The position numbers were made by a program, and so were the translations under genes. Positions 38,086 to 47,397 of a stretch of DNA of 64,000 nt are shown piece after piece. Source of the stretch: Burkholderia ubonensis (GTDB lineage: Bacteria > Pseudomonadota > Gammaproteobacteria > Burkholderiales > Burkholderiaceae); contig NZ_CP013420.1 in the NCBI RefSeq assembly GCF_001718695.1, positions 1,116,001-1,180,000 on the forward strand, written 5' to 3'. Every line of letters begins with the position of its first letter. Position 1 is the stretch's first letter. The notes below the pieces were generated by a model. The model was given only the letters and a program-made list of their open reading frames with translations. It did not search any database and was not told the origin of the DNA.

Positions 38086-38865
38086 TCAGAACCGGTAGGT
38101 CGCGCCGGCCATCCCGTAGTAGTTGCTGCGCGTCTGCACGATGGGGCTGTCGCCGTAGCGGCCCAGCAGGCGCGTGAAGCCGCCCGTCGCGCGCACTGCC
38201 CAATGCCGCGACAGGTCCCAGTTCCACGTGAGCGACAGCGTCGCGCTGTCCACGCCGCCGCTCGTCGAATACGGGCCGAACCCGCTCGCCCGCGACTGCG
38301 CATCGGTCACACCGTAGAAGGTCTGCATATAGCGCCCCGTGCCGGCATGCACGCTGGCCGTCGCGACCAGCGCGTGCCGTCCGCGCTCGAACACCGGCAC
38401 CGCGAGATCGACCTGCCCGGACACGCCGCGCGACCCATGCGTGACCGGCGCATCGATCGCAAGGCTCAGCTCGCCGCCGTCCGGCAGCTTCACGCCTGCG
38501 TGCATCGCGAACAGCACCGAGCCCGGCACCCTGCCCATTCCCTTCAGATGATCGGAGCCCGCACGACCGAAGCGATCGTCGTCGGTGCGACCCGCGTCGT
38601 AGCCCAGCGCGGCCGACACGAACGCGCCGTTCGGCAGCGCGAGGCGATAGCCGGCGCCGGCGCTGCTGTCGACGAAGAAGCCGTTGTCGAACGTCGCGGA
38701 AAACGACGGCGCGACGACACCCCGATACTGGCTGCTGCCCTGGTAGCGCGGCGCGAAGCCGCCGCCGAGCGAGATCGTGTATTCGTTCTCCGCATGAGCA
38801 GCGGCGGCAAGGGTCAGGCCGGCAAGCGGCATGCAATAGCGCAACGAACGAATGGAGGGACGCAC
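38086..38865 (-). CDS. MipA/OmpV-family outer-membrane protein
   Basis: A 259-residue beta-barrel protein with signal peptide ending AHA-ENEYTISLGGG. MipA/OmpV features are the YQGSSQYRGVVAP segment and the C-terminal NYYGMAGATYRF ending in Phe. MipA scaffolds murein enzymes in E. coli, while other members act as pores. The start is uncertain: I used a GTG at 38865, which gives a basic n-region; an ATG at 38832 would shorten the signal. It is divergent from the response-regulator gene starting at 39075, so that regulator may control it. Confidence 0.85.
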   Translation of the reverse strand: MRPSIRSLRYCMPLAGLTLAAAAHAENEYTISLGGGFAPRYQGSSQYRGVVAPSFSATFDNGFFVDSSAGAGYRLALPNGAFVSAALGYDAGRTDDDRFGRAGSDHLKGMGRVPGSVLFAMHAGVKLPDGGELSLAIDAPVTHGSRGVSGQVDLAVPVFERGRHALVATASVHAGTGRYMQTFYGVTDAQSRASGFGPYSTSGGVDSATLSLTWNWDLSRHWAVRATGGFTRLLGRYGDSPIVQTRSNYYGMAGATYRF

Positions 38866-39074
38866 GATATCGGAACGAGAGTGACGGAGCCCGAAGTCTA
38901 GGAGCGCCCGCGCGGCACGACTGTCCGCAATCTGCGGAAAATGTGTGCTCAATTGTGTTCGAGTGTTCCCGATTGTCGTGAGGCCTCGCGGGCCGCTACA
39001 ACGCCGGATAGAATTCGCGTGCCGCGCCACGCCCGCATTGGCCTGAAAGAGAAGGCGCGCATTCCGAGGAGACC

Positions 39075-39803
39075 ATGAACGAAGACCCGCTCAAATACCG
39101 TGTCCTGCTGATCGAGGACGACGACCGCCTTGCGCAGCTGGTTCGCGAATATCTCGACGGCTACGAGTTCGCGGTGACGGTCGTGCGGCGCGGCGATCTC
39201 GCCATTGCGGCGGTGCGCGAGCACCAGCCGTCGCTCGTGATACTCGACCTGATGCTGCCGAATCTCGACGGCATGGAAGTCTGCCGCCGGATTCGCGCAT
39301 TCTCGAACGTGCCGGTGCTGATCATGACCGCGCGCGCCGACGTGTACGACCAGGTCGCCGGCCTCGAGACGGGCGCCGACGACTACGTGACGAAGCCGAT
39401 CGAGCCGCGCGTGCTCGTCGCCCGCGCCCGCGCGCTGCTGCGGCGCGCGCAGCCTGCGGAACCGCGGACCGATGACGCTGCGCCCGTGCAGGCGCTGCAG
39501 TTCGGCGAGCTGACGATCTCGCCGCCGAACCGCACGGTCACGTGGCGCGGCGAGCCGGTCGACCTGAAGACCGCCGAGTTCAACCTGCTGCTGATCCTCG
39601 CGCGCGCCGCCGGCACCGTGCTGAGCCGCGACGACATCCTGAAGCAATTGCGCGGCATCGAGTTCGACGGGCTCGACCGCTCGGTCGATTCCGGCATCTC
39701 GCGGCTGCGCCGCCGCTTCGAGGACGCGTCGTCGGAGCCGCACAAGATCAAGACGATCTGGGGCCGCGGCTATCTGTTCAGCCCTTCCGCGTGGGATGCG
39801 TGA
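39075..39803 (+). CDS. OmpR-family response regulator (RstA-like)
   Basis: A 242-residue cytoplasmic regulator. The receiver domain has acidic pocket IEDDD, phospho-acceptor Asp58 in VILDLMLPNLDG and Lys in DDYVTKPIEP. The winged-helix effector domain ends SRLRRRFE ... KIKTIWGRGYLF. The LDRSVDSGISRLR segment is typical of RstA. GAGGAG lies a few bases before the ATG. The kinase gene follows immediately after the stop (0-base gap). The signal is unknown. The divergent MipA/OmpV gene is the obvious first target. Confidence 0.93.
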   Translation: MNEDPLKYRVLLIEDDDRLAQLVREYLDGYEFAVTVVRRGDLAIAAVREHQPSLVILDLMLPNLDGMEVCRRIRAFSNVPVLIMTARADVYDQVAGLETGADDYVTKPIEPRVLVARARALLRRAQPAEPRTDDAAPVQALQFGELTISPPNRTVTWRGEPVDLKTAEFNLLLILARAAGTVLSRDDILKQLRGIEFDGLDRSVDSGISRLRRRFEDASSEPHKIKTIWGRGYLFSPSAWDA

Positions 39804-41087
39804 ATGCTGCGCTCCCTGATCAGGCTTTATCTGATCGTGATCGTCAGCTGTGCCGCGGCGGTCGTATTCGTTCAATGGTCGTTCGACCGGATCTTCTACG
39901 AGCGCGGCGCGCAGGCGACACGCGATTCGCTGACCACCTACGCGTTCGTGCTGAACGATTACCTCGAACGCCATCCGGGTGCGAAGCGTACGCTCGCGCT
40001 CAGCGAACTCGGCCAGCACGGCAACGAGCGATTCGGTTTCATGTCGATGGCCGACGCCCGCGCGCAATTGTCCGACGCGCCGCTGCGCGATCTGGACGCC
40101 GGCCGGATTGCGATCAGCTACGACCGCAGGAACTACTACATGCCGCTCGCCGATGGTTCGGTGCTGCATGCTCGTCCGATTCAGCCGGCCATGCTCGACG
40201 TCAAGATTTATGCGAACGGGATGATCGCGCTCGCCGCACTGTTCGCCGTTGCGCTGTGGACGTCACATCACTGGCGCGACCTGCGCAAGCTGCAGACTGC
40301 CGCACACGCGTTCGGCGCGGGCGAGCTGTCGACGCGCGTGCGATTGTCCGCACGGTCGAACGTCTACGAGCTGTCGCAGCAGTTCAACGACATGGCGCAG
40401 CGGATCGAAGCATCGATCCAGCAGCAGCGCGAGATGATGCACGGCATCTCGCATGAATTGAAGACGCCGCTCGCGCGGCTCGAATTCGGGCTCGCGTTGC
40501 TCGCGGACGCCGACGACAGCAGCCGGATGCAGACACGTTGCGACGCGCTGCGACGCGACGTGCGGGAACTCGACGAGCTCGTCACCGAGCTGCTGACGAT
40601 CGGCCGGCTCGAGCAGGGACGAAGCGAACTCGCGCCGATGCAGGTCGCCGTGGCCGACCTGATCGACAGCATCGCCGGCAGCATCGCGAACGACGTCGCC
40701 GACCGCGGGCTCGCGCTCGACGTGTCGACCACGGGGGCGCCCGCCTCGCACGTATGCGACCCGAAGCTCGTCGCGCGGGCGCTGTTGAACCTGATCCGCA
40801 ACGGCGCGCGCTACGCGTCGCGTACGGTGCTGCTGTCGGCGGCGAGCGATGCGTCGGGCGCGTTGGTGCTGACCGTCGACGACGACGGCCCGGGGATTCC
40901 GGCGGCCGACCGCGCGCGCGTGTTCGAGCCGTTTCAGCGGCTCGATTCGAGCCGCGACCGCCAGACGGGCGGGTTCGGTCTCGGGCTGGCGATCGTGCGG
41001 CGCGTCGCGCTCGTGCACGGCGGCGACGTGCGGCTGGAGGATTCGCCGCTCGGCGGCGCGCGGTTCGTGATTTCGTTGCCGGGGTGA
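39804..41087 (+). CDS. Sensor histidine kinase (RstB-like)
   Basis: A 427-residue inner-membrane kinase. A first TM (LIRLYLIVIVSCAAAVVFVQW), a periplasmic loop of about 115 residues, a second TM (MIALAALFAVALW), HAMP, then H-box GISHELKTPLARLE near residue 216. N-box NLIRNGARYA and ATP lid DDGPGIP / GFGLGLAIV follow. It phosphorylates the partner encoded directly upstream. The periplasmic loop is the sensing part, with no recognisable domain. Confidence 0.93.
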   Translation: MLRSLIRLYLIVIVSCAAAVVFVQWSFDRIFYERGAQATRDSLTTYAFVLNDYLERHPGAKRTLALSELGQHGNERFGFMSMADARAQLSDAPLRDLDAGRIAISYDRRNYYMPLADGSVLHARPIQPAMLDVKIYANGMIALAALFAVALWTSHHWRDLRKLQTAAHAFGAGELSTRVRLSARSNVYELSQQFNDMAQRIEASIQQQREMMHGISHELKTPLARLEFGLALLADADDSSRMQTRCDALRRDVRELDELVTELLTIGRLEQGRSELAPMQVAVADLIDSIAGSIANDVADRGLALDVSTTGAPASHVCDPKLVARALLNLIRNGARYASRTVLLSAASDASGALVLTVDDDGPGIPAADRARVFEPFQRLDSSRDRQTGGFGLGLAIVRRVALVHGGDVRLEDSPLGGARFVISLPG

Positions 41088-41266
41088 GGTGGATGAGGTT
41101 TCTAAGCGGACGTTGGTGCACGGAATTTCCGAAGGGTCCGGGTGACGGGCCGTCAGCGAACCCATGCCGCCTCTCGCCGACAGCCCCATGTCCAACCGAA
41201 CGGAAAGCGATTGCGTGATTCGCGACAGGGTATGTCTCAAGCACGTTGCACACTGTCCATCAGAAT

Positions 41267-41290
41267 CAGGAACAGGAACAGGAACAGGAG
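41267..41290 (+). repeat. Four tandem CAGGAA hexamers overlapping a ribosome site
   Basis: CAGGAA three times, then CAGGAG, ending eight bases before the GTG at 41299. The last copy contains AGGAG, the likely Shine-Dalgarno of the following gene. Copy-number changes would place additional weak sites upstream but would not shift the reading frame. Confidence 0.75.
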
Positions 41291-41298
41291 ATGCACAC

Positions 41299-41829
41299 GT
41301 GAATACCCGCATGACGAAACCGGCGAGCCACGAGCGCGCCTACCTGGCACGATCATCTCGTTGCCTCCGCAACGATTCCGCAACGCTGCGTATCGCATTG
41401 CGCCCGTGGGGATTCGATGCCTGCGTCGTCCAGTCGTGGATCAACGCACTGCCTACACTGGATCGGGCTATCGCGTGGGAGCTCGCGACCGATCGACGGG
41501 CGCCCGGCGCGGATATCGTGGTCCACGTCGTCAGGCCGGCGCCGGCAGCGCGCGGGCAGTTCTGCTGGAACGGCATCGGTGCAAACTATGCGCTCAGGCA
41601 ATCGCTTGCGGCCTGCGGCACGGAGCTCGCTCTTCTGATCGGCGCTTCGGAGCAGATGCCGGCCGAGCGCGTCGGTCACTGGGTCGCCGCCGGGGCATTG
41701 CCGCCGGCCGCGGCACTTGCAAGGCTCGGCCGGTTGATCGCGGCCTGTGCCGCGCCGCAGCGGCAGACGCAGCCGCCGGTGCGACGCGCGCTGATGCGCC
41801 TGATCTCGCATGATCTCGACATGGCATGA
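41299..41829 (+). CDS. Hypothetical protein
   Basis: A 176-residue protein of no family I recognise. It is probably cytoplasmic (no signal or membrane segment). The middle part (IALRPWGFDACVVQSW) and a later segment ELALLIGASEQMPAERVGHW look like an ordered alpha/beta fold; the C-terminus is Ala/Arg-rich. The start is a GTG with AGGAG eight bases upstream; the frame also has earlier ATGs without ribosome sites. Codon use is somewhat less GC-biased than in the two-component genes before it. Neighbours give no functional hint. Confidence 0.6.
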   Translation: MNTRMTKPASHERAYLARSSRCLRNDSATLRIALRPWGFDACVVQSWINALPTLDRAIAWELATDRRAPGADIVVHVVRPAPAARGQFCWNGIGANYALRQSLAACGTELALLIGASEQMPAERVGHWVAAGALPPAAALARLGRLIAACAAPQRQTQPPVRRALMRLISHDLDMA

Positions 41830-41918
41830 ACGGCCTCGCGCGGCGGTCGCGGACGGAACGCCGCACCGCCGCCCGATTGCTTTTACTCCTGCGGCGAATG
41901 CCTGCGCACGTCAGGCGG

Positions 41919-42980
41919 TCATTCCGGACGCCCCGCTTCATCGGCGCGGCTTGCACCCGCCGGCTTGCCGTACATGCGTGCAAGCTCATTCGCCTCTCGC
42001 ACGAACTCGGCACGCAAGCCGGCGGGCGCAAGCACCTCGACGTTCGGCCCGAACGAGCGCAACCACCACCGCAAGCGCTGACTCAATAGCACGGTGCCCT
42101 TGACGAAAAGTGCGTCGCCGTCGCGGGTATGTGCCTGATCCTTCGACATCGGCGCTTCGAGCAGATGCTCGCCGGCACCGTTGAGGAACTTGAGCTTGAG
42201 CATCACCTCCTTCTCGACCATGAAGTCGAAGCGACGCTGTTGCTTCACATAGGCATCGAGCGAAAAGGTCGGCGGATAGTCAAACGTTTCGAGCAGCGCG
42301 CTGGCACGCGTGAAACGGTCCATGCGGTACATCGTCGGTTCGGTCTTGCCCGGCGTACCGCCGACCAGGTAGACGAGCCCGCCAACCTCCACGAACCCGA
42401 GCGGCAGAATGATCCTGGCCCGGTCGTTGTCGGTGTTGTGACGCGGGCGATAGACGATTTCGAGCTTGCGCTCTTCAAAGAGTGCGCGTGACACGATGCC
42501 GAACAGTTCCCGGTCGATTACCGGGTAATGCAGCGAGAAGCCGCCGCTTTCGACCGCGACCTTGCTCGCCCAGCGCGAATAGCGCCGCTCGGTTTCATTG
42601 CTCGTCCGCTGCAGCCGTGCCTCCGCGACGTCGAACATCGACGACAGTGATTCGGCCACCAGTTCCGGAATCTGGCGCGACGAAAAGCGCCGCAACGTCT
42701 GCAGCGCGAGCGCCTCGTCGAACGTCATCATCGAGCCAGCCTTGGCGGCCATGCCGCTCGCACCCGCCTTCTTGCGCCACACCAGCGCGGTGCCTCGTTC
42801 GAGCACCTCGACGAGCCCGTCGCGCTCGAGCTTCGCGAGGCGCCGGTTGATCGTCCTGACGGTTGGCGTGTCGAGCGCGGTCCGCGACAGCCAGCGGTGG
42901 ATATCGGGGGTGCTGATGTAGTCGTCGTGCGTTGCCGCGTCGGGAAGCGCGCGCATGATTTCGCGATCGAGATCGGACAT
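41919..42980 (-). CDS. WYL-domain transcriptional regulator
   Basis: A 353-residue DNA-binding protein. The N-terminal winged helix-turn-helix (TPDIHRWLSRTALDTPTVRT, then RRLAKLERDGLVE) precedes a WYL domain with KLEIVYRPR and LPLGFVEVGGLVYLVG. A C-terminal WCX-like extension follows. WYL proteins sense nucleic-acid or nucleotide ligands and often regulate defence or DNA-damage genes. It lies just outside the island boundary and is transcribed alone. Target and ligand are unknown. Confidence 0.9.
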   Translation of the reverse strand: MSDLDREIMRALPDAATHDDYISTPDIHRWLSRTALDTPTVRTINRRLAKLERDGLVEVLERGTALVWRKKAGASGMAAKAGSMMTFDEALALQTLRRFSSRQIPELVAESLSSMFDVAEARLQRTSNETERRYSRWASKVAVESGGFSLHYPVIDRELFGIVSRALFEERKLEIVYRPRHNTDNDRARIILPLGFVEVGGLVYLVGGTPGKTEPTMYRMDRFTRASALLETFDYPPTFSLDAYVKQQRRFDFMVEKEVMLKLKFLNGAGEHLLEAPMSKDQAHTRDGDALFVKGTVLLSQRLRWWLRSFGPNVEVLAPAGLRAEFVREANELARMYGKPAGASRADEAGRPE

Positions 42981-43246
42981 GATGGGTAAGCGTTGCTCGC
43001 AAAGAGTCGATCACGGTATATCGACCGGCGATGGCCATTCTTGAGCGCCTCGCCTCCACGCTTCGCGCGAAGCAAGCCCTTCAGGTGACACAGCACGTGC
43101 TCGAGCGGACCCATCGGGCGCAGACTCAGGCCGGTGCCAGCGCATGCCGAATCGGATATTCACGCAGACGAACTCGTGCCGGACGCGAGTGTGCCGTGCG
43201 GTTCGGACAATTGGTGTCCCGATGACGGATTCACTTCCGCGGCGGC

Positions 43247-43963
43247 GTGAACATCGATGTGCATGCAACGATCGTCACGACCGCGCCGGGGATGCATGAC
43301 CTCATGCGGCATCAAGACACCGTATGTCCGAACGGGCGTCGACAATACCCGTTCGACAACCACAGGACGATATTCTCGATGCCATTCTCTTCGGACATGC
43401 GGCGCTCGACGTTTCAGGCCGAGAACCGCCTCGCGAAAGACGATTCCGATAACAAAGTACAGGTTCGCGTCGATGCAGCGCGCGGCCAGCCGCTGATTGA
43501 CGACCTCGACTTCAATGACGGGGCAATCAACCACGCCGCCATGAAAATTCCGCTGAACGAGCGGCCCATGTCCGAGAAAATGCAGCATGTGGCCAAGTGG
43601 ATCGCGTGCAACTTCGACAAGCCCGTCAAGGTTCGACAGGCCGCCGATCTCGTCGCGATGAGCGAGCGCACCCTGCTGCGTCACTTTACGAGCGAGATCG
43701 GCATGGCACCCAGCGCCTATTTGATGCGTGTCAGGCTGGCACGCGCGTGTGCGATGCTCGCCTTCACCGCGCTCCCAGCAGACTCGATCGCTCGACGTTG
43801 CGGGCTCGGCAGCGGCGAGCATCTCGCGCGCCTGTTTCGCCAGCACTTCGACAAGACCCCGATCGAATATCGGCGAGCACATGCGCATGCGCGTCCGGAC
43901 ATGCGTGCAGTGGAGCGCGATGGCGCGGGGGACGCGCCGAGCTTTTTTCGGTCCGTGCCGTGA
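43247..43963 (+). CDS. AraC-family transcriptional regulator
   Basis: A 238-residue regulator. The C-terminal 100 residues form the double helix-turn-helix (VRQAADLVAMSERTLLRHF, then DSIARRCGLGSGEHLARLF and the TPIEYRR end). The N-terminal part is short and not a recognisable cupin or DJ-1 domain. In GlxA-type members it would be longer, so this copy may be truncated or use a later start. The listed GTG start is weak. It is the last clear gene before the island boundary. Confidence 0.8.
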   Translation: MNIDVHATIVTTAPGMHDLMRHQDTVCPNGRRQYPFDNHRTIFSMPFSSDMRRSTFQAENRLAKDDSDNKVQVRVDAARGQPLIDDLDFNDGAINHAAMKIPLNERPMSEKMQHVAKWIACNFDKPVKVRQAADLVAMSERTLLRHFTSEIGMAPSAYLMRVRLARACAMLAFTALPADSIARRCGLGSGEHLARLFRQHFDKTPIEYRRAHAHARPDMRAVERDGAGDAPSFFRSVP

Positions 43964-44364
43964 CCGTCAAGTCGTGCCATGTACCCAGCCGGTACAGCGC
44001 ATCGGGAGAGATGCTCGAGCGATCTGGTGGCAGCGGCCTTCGCGCGTTCAAACTGGCCCGGCCGGAGCTTCATCGACAATCGCAAGCCGTTTAGCGCATG
44101 GCGTCGCTCAAACTCAATCGGCGACAGGCCGAACCATCTCACGTTTCGTGGAGGTCCCAACTCTTTCGAGAAATGGTATGGACACCTCCCTCCCGTATCG
44201 TGAGGCGCAGGCAAAAGCGGTCGCCTGGGTGATTCTTGGCTTTGCTTCGCCGAAGTAGCAACGCGGCTATCTCGAATTGACCAAATCCGGTTACACCATG
44301 GTTACATGGTCTACGGCTCGACGGCATTGACTCAAGGGGGATTTTCGCCAGTGCTTGATTTGAC
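43964..44364. other. Gene-free stretch before the attachment site, possible transposase scrap
   Basis: No intact gene is visible in these 400 bases. On the minus strand around 44070-44170 a short frame reads WFGLSPIEFERRHALNGL, which loosely resembles the last residues of IS3-type transposases. It has no start and no upstream catalytic part. I treat it as a possible insertion-sequence remnant only. Confidence 0.35.
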
Positions 44365-44412
44365 TGGCCCGCCCTACACGATTCGAACGTGTGACCTACG
44401 GCTTAGAAGGCC
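44365..44412 (-). other. 3' half of tRNA-Arg(UCU): island attachment site
   Basis: Read on the minus strand, this segment holds the anticodon loop CTTCTAA (anticodon UCU) with GGC/GCC stem, variable loop, T-arm with GTTCGAATC, acceptor 3' strand AGGGCGG, discriminator G and CCA. The matching 5' acceptor strand (CCGCCCT) and a D-arm are absent on the other side, where unrelated sequence begins at the anticodon stem. It is therefore a duplicated tRNA 3' end, the typical product of tyrosine-integrase insertion. Its orientation predicts that the intact tRNA-Arg gene lies at the far right end of the island, beyond this window. Confidence 0.82.
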
Positions 44413-44587
44413 GCAGTCTATCGGCCGGATCGAGATTGATCGACATCCCGATACACCCATATCAACTTGAAATTAAACGATATTTTTGTCAATCATAGCA
44501 CTTCGATGTTGACTCGAATTGACTGACATCCGTAGAATTCCCCTACATGGTGCCTACACGGCGCTACGCTACAAACGGGGACTACAG

Positions 44588-45979
44588 GTGATCAAGGAAA
44601 ATTTCACGACCGAACGTGTGGCGGGTTACGAGTGCGTACCCGGACGACAACAGACGATCTACTGGGACAAGAAGCAGCAAGGACTCGGTCTTCGCGTGAC
44701 GGCTTCGGGCGTGAAGTCCTATGTATTCGAGGGCCGCTTGTTTGGCAAGACCGTTCGCATCACCATTGGCTCGCCGAACGCGTGGCTGCTGGAGCGACAC
44801 GCCACGACCGACGCAGCAACGGGAAAAACGATCGAGCGCCTCGGAGCGAGACAGGAAGCGGCCCGACTCAAAGCGCTGATGGATCGCGGCATTGATCCCC
44901 GTGAAGAAAGAGCAGAACAGCGCGCTCAGCATGAAGCCCGCAAACTCGAATCCCTCAGGCAAAACGCGACTGTATCGGAAGCATGGTCCGCCTATCTGAA
45001 CGCACACCGCGGCAAATGGAGCGATCGACACTACTACGATCACGAGAAGCTCGCACAAGCGGGCGGCCTTCCTTGGAAGCGTGGACGTGGGACTACGATT
45101 CCTGGGCCGCTGGCGACACTAATGCCGCTGAAGCTGACAGATCTCAACGCCGAGCGAGTGGCTACCTGGCTTGAAGCCGAAGCAGAAAAGCGGCCTACGA
45201 ACGCTGAGCAGAGTTACCGCAAACTGCGCGCATTCATTCGGTGGTGCAACGACAAGCCGGAATACTCAGGATCTATTGCTCCAACTGCGTATGCCGCTCG
45301 GGCCGTGCGCGCAGCAGTACCGCGCACCAAGGCAAAAAGTGACTGCCTACAGCGAGAGCAGCTGCTTGCGTGGTTCACGGCCGTGCGTCAGATAGGCAAT
45401 CCGGTTATCAGCGCATACTTGCAGGGGCTCCTCCTTACTGGTGCTCGCCGTGAAGAGCTCGCCGCATTGCGCTGGAAGGACGTGGACTTCCGCTGGCGCA
45501 GCCTGACCATGAACGACAAGATCGAGGGGACCGGCGGCCGCACTATCCCACTTACACCGTACCTAGCGAGCCTCCTGACGAATCTCAAGCAGATGAACGA
45601 GATACCGCCGAACAGACGGCAGTTGGCCAGCCTCGCCGAAAAGGGAAAATCTTGGTCGCCCTCTGAATGGGTGTTCACCAGCAACAGATCGGAGGACGGA
45701 AAGCTCGCCGAGCCCAGAAAGGCCCACAACGGCGCACTCGAGGCCGCCGTTCTGCCTCCCCTGACATTACACGGACTGCGACGATCGTTCGGTACGCTTT
45801 CGGAATGGGTTGAAGTCCCTGTTGGCGTCGTCGCGCAGATCCAAGGGCACAAACCGTCCGCGTTGGCCGAGAAACACTATCGACGTCGGCCGCTCGATCT
45901 TCTGCGCATGTGGCACGACAAAATTGAATCGTGGATGCTAGAGCAAGCGAAGATCAGGTTCGAGCCATCCAAGACGTGA
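44588..45979 (+). CDS. Tyrosine-type site-specific integrase (P4-like, DUF4102 N-terminus)
   Basis: A 463-residue recombinase, as in tRNA-targeting island integrases. The N-terminal arm-type domain contains GLGLRVTASGVKSYVFEGR. The catalytic domain has Arg in TGARREEL (near 284), HGLRRSF (near 394), His in QGHKPSA and the nucleophile Tyr in KHYRRRP (near 429), so it appears intact. The GTG at 44588 is favoured because similarity begins with VIKENFTT; a TTG at 44519 would add 23 residues. It points away from the attachment site 176 bases upstream. Confidence 0.93.
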   Translation: MIKENFTTERVAGYECVPGRQQTIYWDKKQQGLGLRVTASGVKSYVFEGRLFGKTVRITIGSPNAWLLERHATTDAATGKTIERLGARQEAARLKALMDRGIDPREERAEQRAQHEARKLESLRQNATVSEAWSAYLNAHRGKWSDRHYYDHEKLAQAGGLPWKRGRGTTIPGPLATLMPLKLTDLNAERVATWLEAEAEKRPTNAEQSYRKLRAFIRWCNDKPEYSGSIAPTAYAARAVRAAVPRTKAKSDCLQREQLLAWFTAVRQIGNPVISAYLQGLLLTGARREELAALRWKDVDFRWRSLTMNDKIEGTGGRTIPLTPYLASLLTNLKQMNEIPPNRRQLASLAEKGKSWSPSEWVFTSNRSEDGKLAEPRKAHNGALEAAVLPPLTLHGLRRSFGTLSEWVEVPVGVVAQIQGHKPSALAEKHYRRRPLDLLRMWHDKIESWMLEQAKIRFEPSKT

Positions 45980-46051
45980 GATGAAGTATGCTATCCCCGA
46001 AAGTAAAGCAAATTGGCAGCCTAGACAACTCCATCGAGAATCGGGGTAGCA

Positions 46052-46252
46052 ATGGAAATGATTCCAGTAAGGTCCAGCGCTATTCGCGCAGTGGGCTACG
46101 ACCCAAGCACCATGCGGCTGAGGATTCTTTTCATGCAAGGACATAGCTACGACTTCTGTCGCGTTCCCGCCAACGTCCACGGGGGATTAATGAGCGCGCC
46201 TTCTATGGGTAGCTATTACAACAACTTCATCAAGGATCGGTATCGCTGCTAG
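46052..46252 (+). CDS. KTSC-domain small protein
   Basis: A 66-residue protein matching the KTSC domain: hydrophobic-SS-I-x-x-V-GYD start (RSSAIRAVGYDPSTMRLRI), then YDFCRVPANVHGGLMSA and a YYNNFIKDRY end. The usual Lys-Thr-Ser-Cys element near the end is not intact. KTSC proteins are common next to phage and island integrases, and their function is unknown. GGGG five bases before the ATG acts as ribosome site. It lies 72 bases after the integrase. Confidence 0.85.
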   Translation: MEMIPVRSSAIRAVGYDPSTMRLRILFMQGHSYDFCRVPANVHGGLMSAPSMGSYYNNFIKDRYRC

Positions 46253-46593
46253 CTATAGAGCTACCTGAGGCTCTCGACGTCAGAATCGCTTGGACGCACT
46301 CGAGATAGCGCGATACTCTTCAAGCCAGCTGTTGACTAGACGTCGCGCACTGACAGCGCATTCGAGGCACAAACGCCCCTCCGCAATTGAGCAAGTGACC
46401 TGCCCTCCCCTGCAAACAGAGCGAGCCGGAGTCTAGTAAAGTTCGTTTTCTGAACGGTCCCGGTTTTCAGTGCCAAAGGCAATGTTAGTCTTCGGCGTTC
46501 TGTTGGTCCGTCAGTTGGGCCTGCGTAAGCACCCGATCGAGACCGTCTTGCCCAGTTCAATATCGATTGGCAAGCCCGAGAGCGCTATGGCGC
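46253..46593. other. Gene-free stretch in the island
   Basis: 340 bases in which short open frames on both strands lack ribosome sites and recognisable protein features. I see no repeat or hairpin of note. Confidence 0.5.
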
Positions 46594-47084
46594 TCAGTTT
46601 CGTGTGCGCTTTAGCGCTGACGCTACCTCCTCCCGCACCTCCGACACAGAATCCCCGGATGCTCGTTCCAAAGCCGGGATTGCCGCCGGGTCCCGCAGTC
46701 GCCCCAACTCGAATGCAGCCCAGTACCGAGTGCCGGGCCGTGGCGACACAAGTGCAGCAACACACGGGGACGTGAGTGCCGGCCAGTCTGGCTGACGATT
46801 GCCTCGAGCGCATGGCACAGGTTTCGCATAACCTCGCCAGGGTCGCCCAAACAAGCCCGATCAAGAATCAGCGGAACGGCGGCCCGCAGCTTCCGTTCCG
46901 CTGCCACGCTCCACAATGCCGCGTACGGGTAAGCGACCTGGTGCCAATACTCTTTGTCATTCCAACATGGGCCGGCCTCATCGGCCAGTGGTGGAACGGC
47001 GACCAGTTTGTCCAGCACTTCGGCGTCCGACAACTTGGCGAGTGTGGCCGCTAGGTCGTCGATGATCTGATAGGGCATCGTCAT
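46594..47084 (-). pseudogene. HEAT-repeat protein gene with an internal frameshift
   Basis: Two overlapping minus-strand frames together give one protein. The first starts at 47084 (MTMPYQIIDDLAATLAKL) and runs in register through LCHALEAIVS near 46790. The second supplies the rest, from about QPDWPALTSPCVAAL to a HEAT repeat (RYWAAFELGRLRDPAAIPAL) and a stop at 46594. After the junction the first frame turns into Arg/His-rich nonsense. A one-base indel near 46785 would join them into about 163 residues. Either the gene is broken or the sequence has an error. HEAT proteins of this size are often immunity or scaffold-like. Confidence 0.7.
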
Positions 47085-47397
47085 ATTTAGAGGTATGCAT
47101 TCAGCGGTTAGCGCACGGCCGCAATTTTCGCGGCCGATGAGACAAACGTAAGCGCGCGATCAATACCGTAGGAAATAGCGTTGATTGCGCAAATGGTTGA
47201 CGGTGTGGGAAGGGGCTCGTGACGGTAAAATCAACATCAACGACGCGATGTGCCACGACTTTACCGAACCGGCCGCGGTCGTACCGGCTGGTCAGTGCAC
47301 CACTGGAATTTTTCGTCTCCTTCTGACGTTGTTCTGCGGACCTGTCGACTACATCGAGATAAACTTGCCGGCACCTTACTTCGTTTCGGATACCAAG

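Noticed and set aside
44070..44170. Intact IS3-type transposase
   Set aside because: Only a loose match to the last residues is visible, with no catalytic region or inverted repeats.
44365..44460. A complete tRNA-Arg gene
   Set aside because: The 5' acceptor strand and D-arm are missing; the sequence on that side is unrelated, so only the 3' half is present.
47185..47397. N-terminal extension of the putative lipoprotein
   Set aside because: The extra 70 residues have no ribosome site and place the lipoprotein signal in the middle of the protein.
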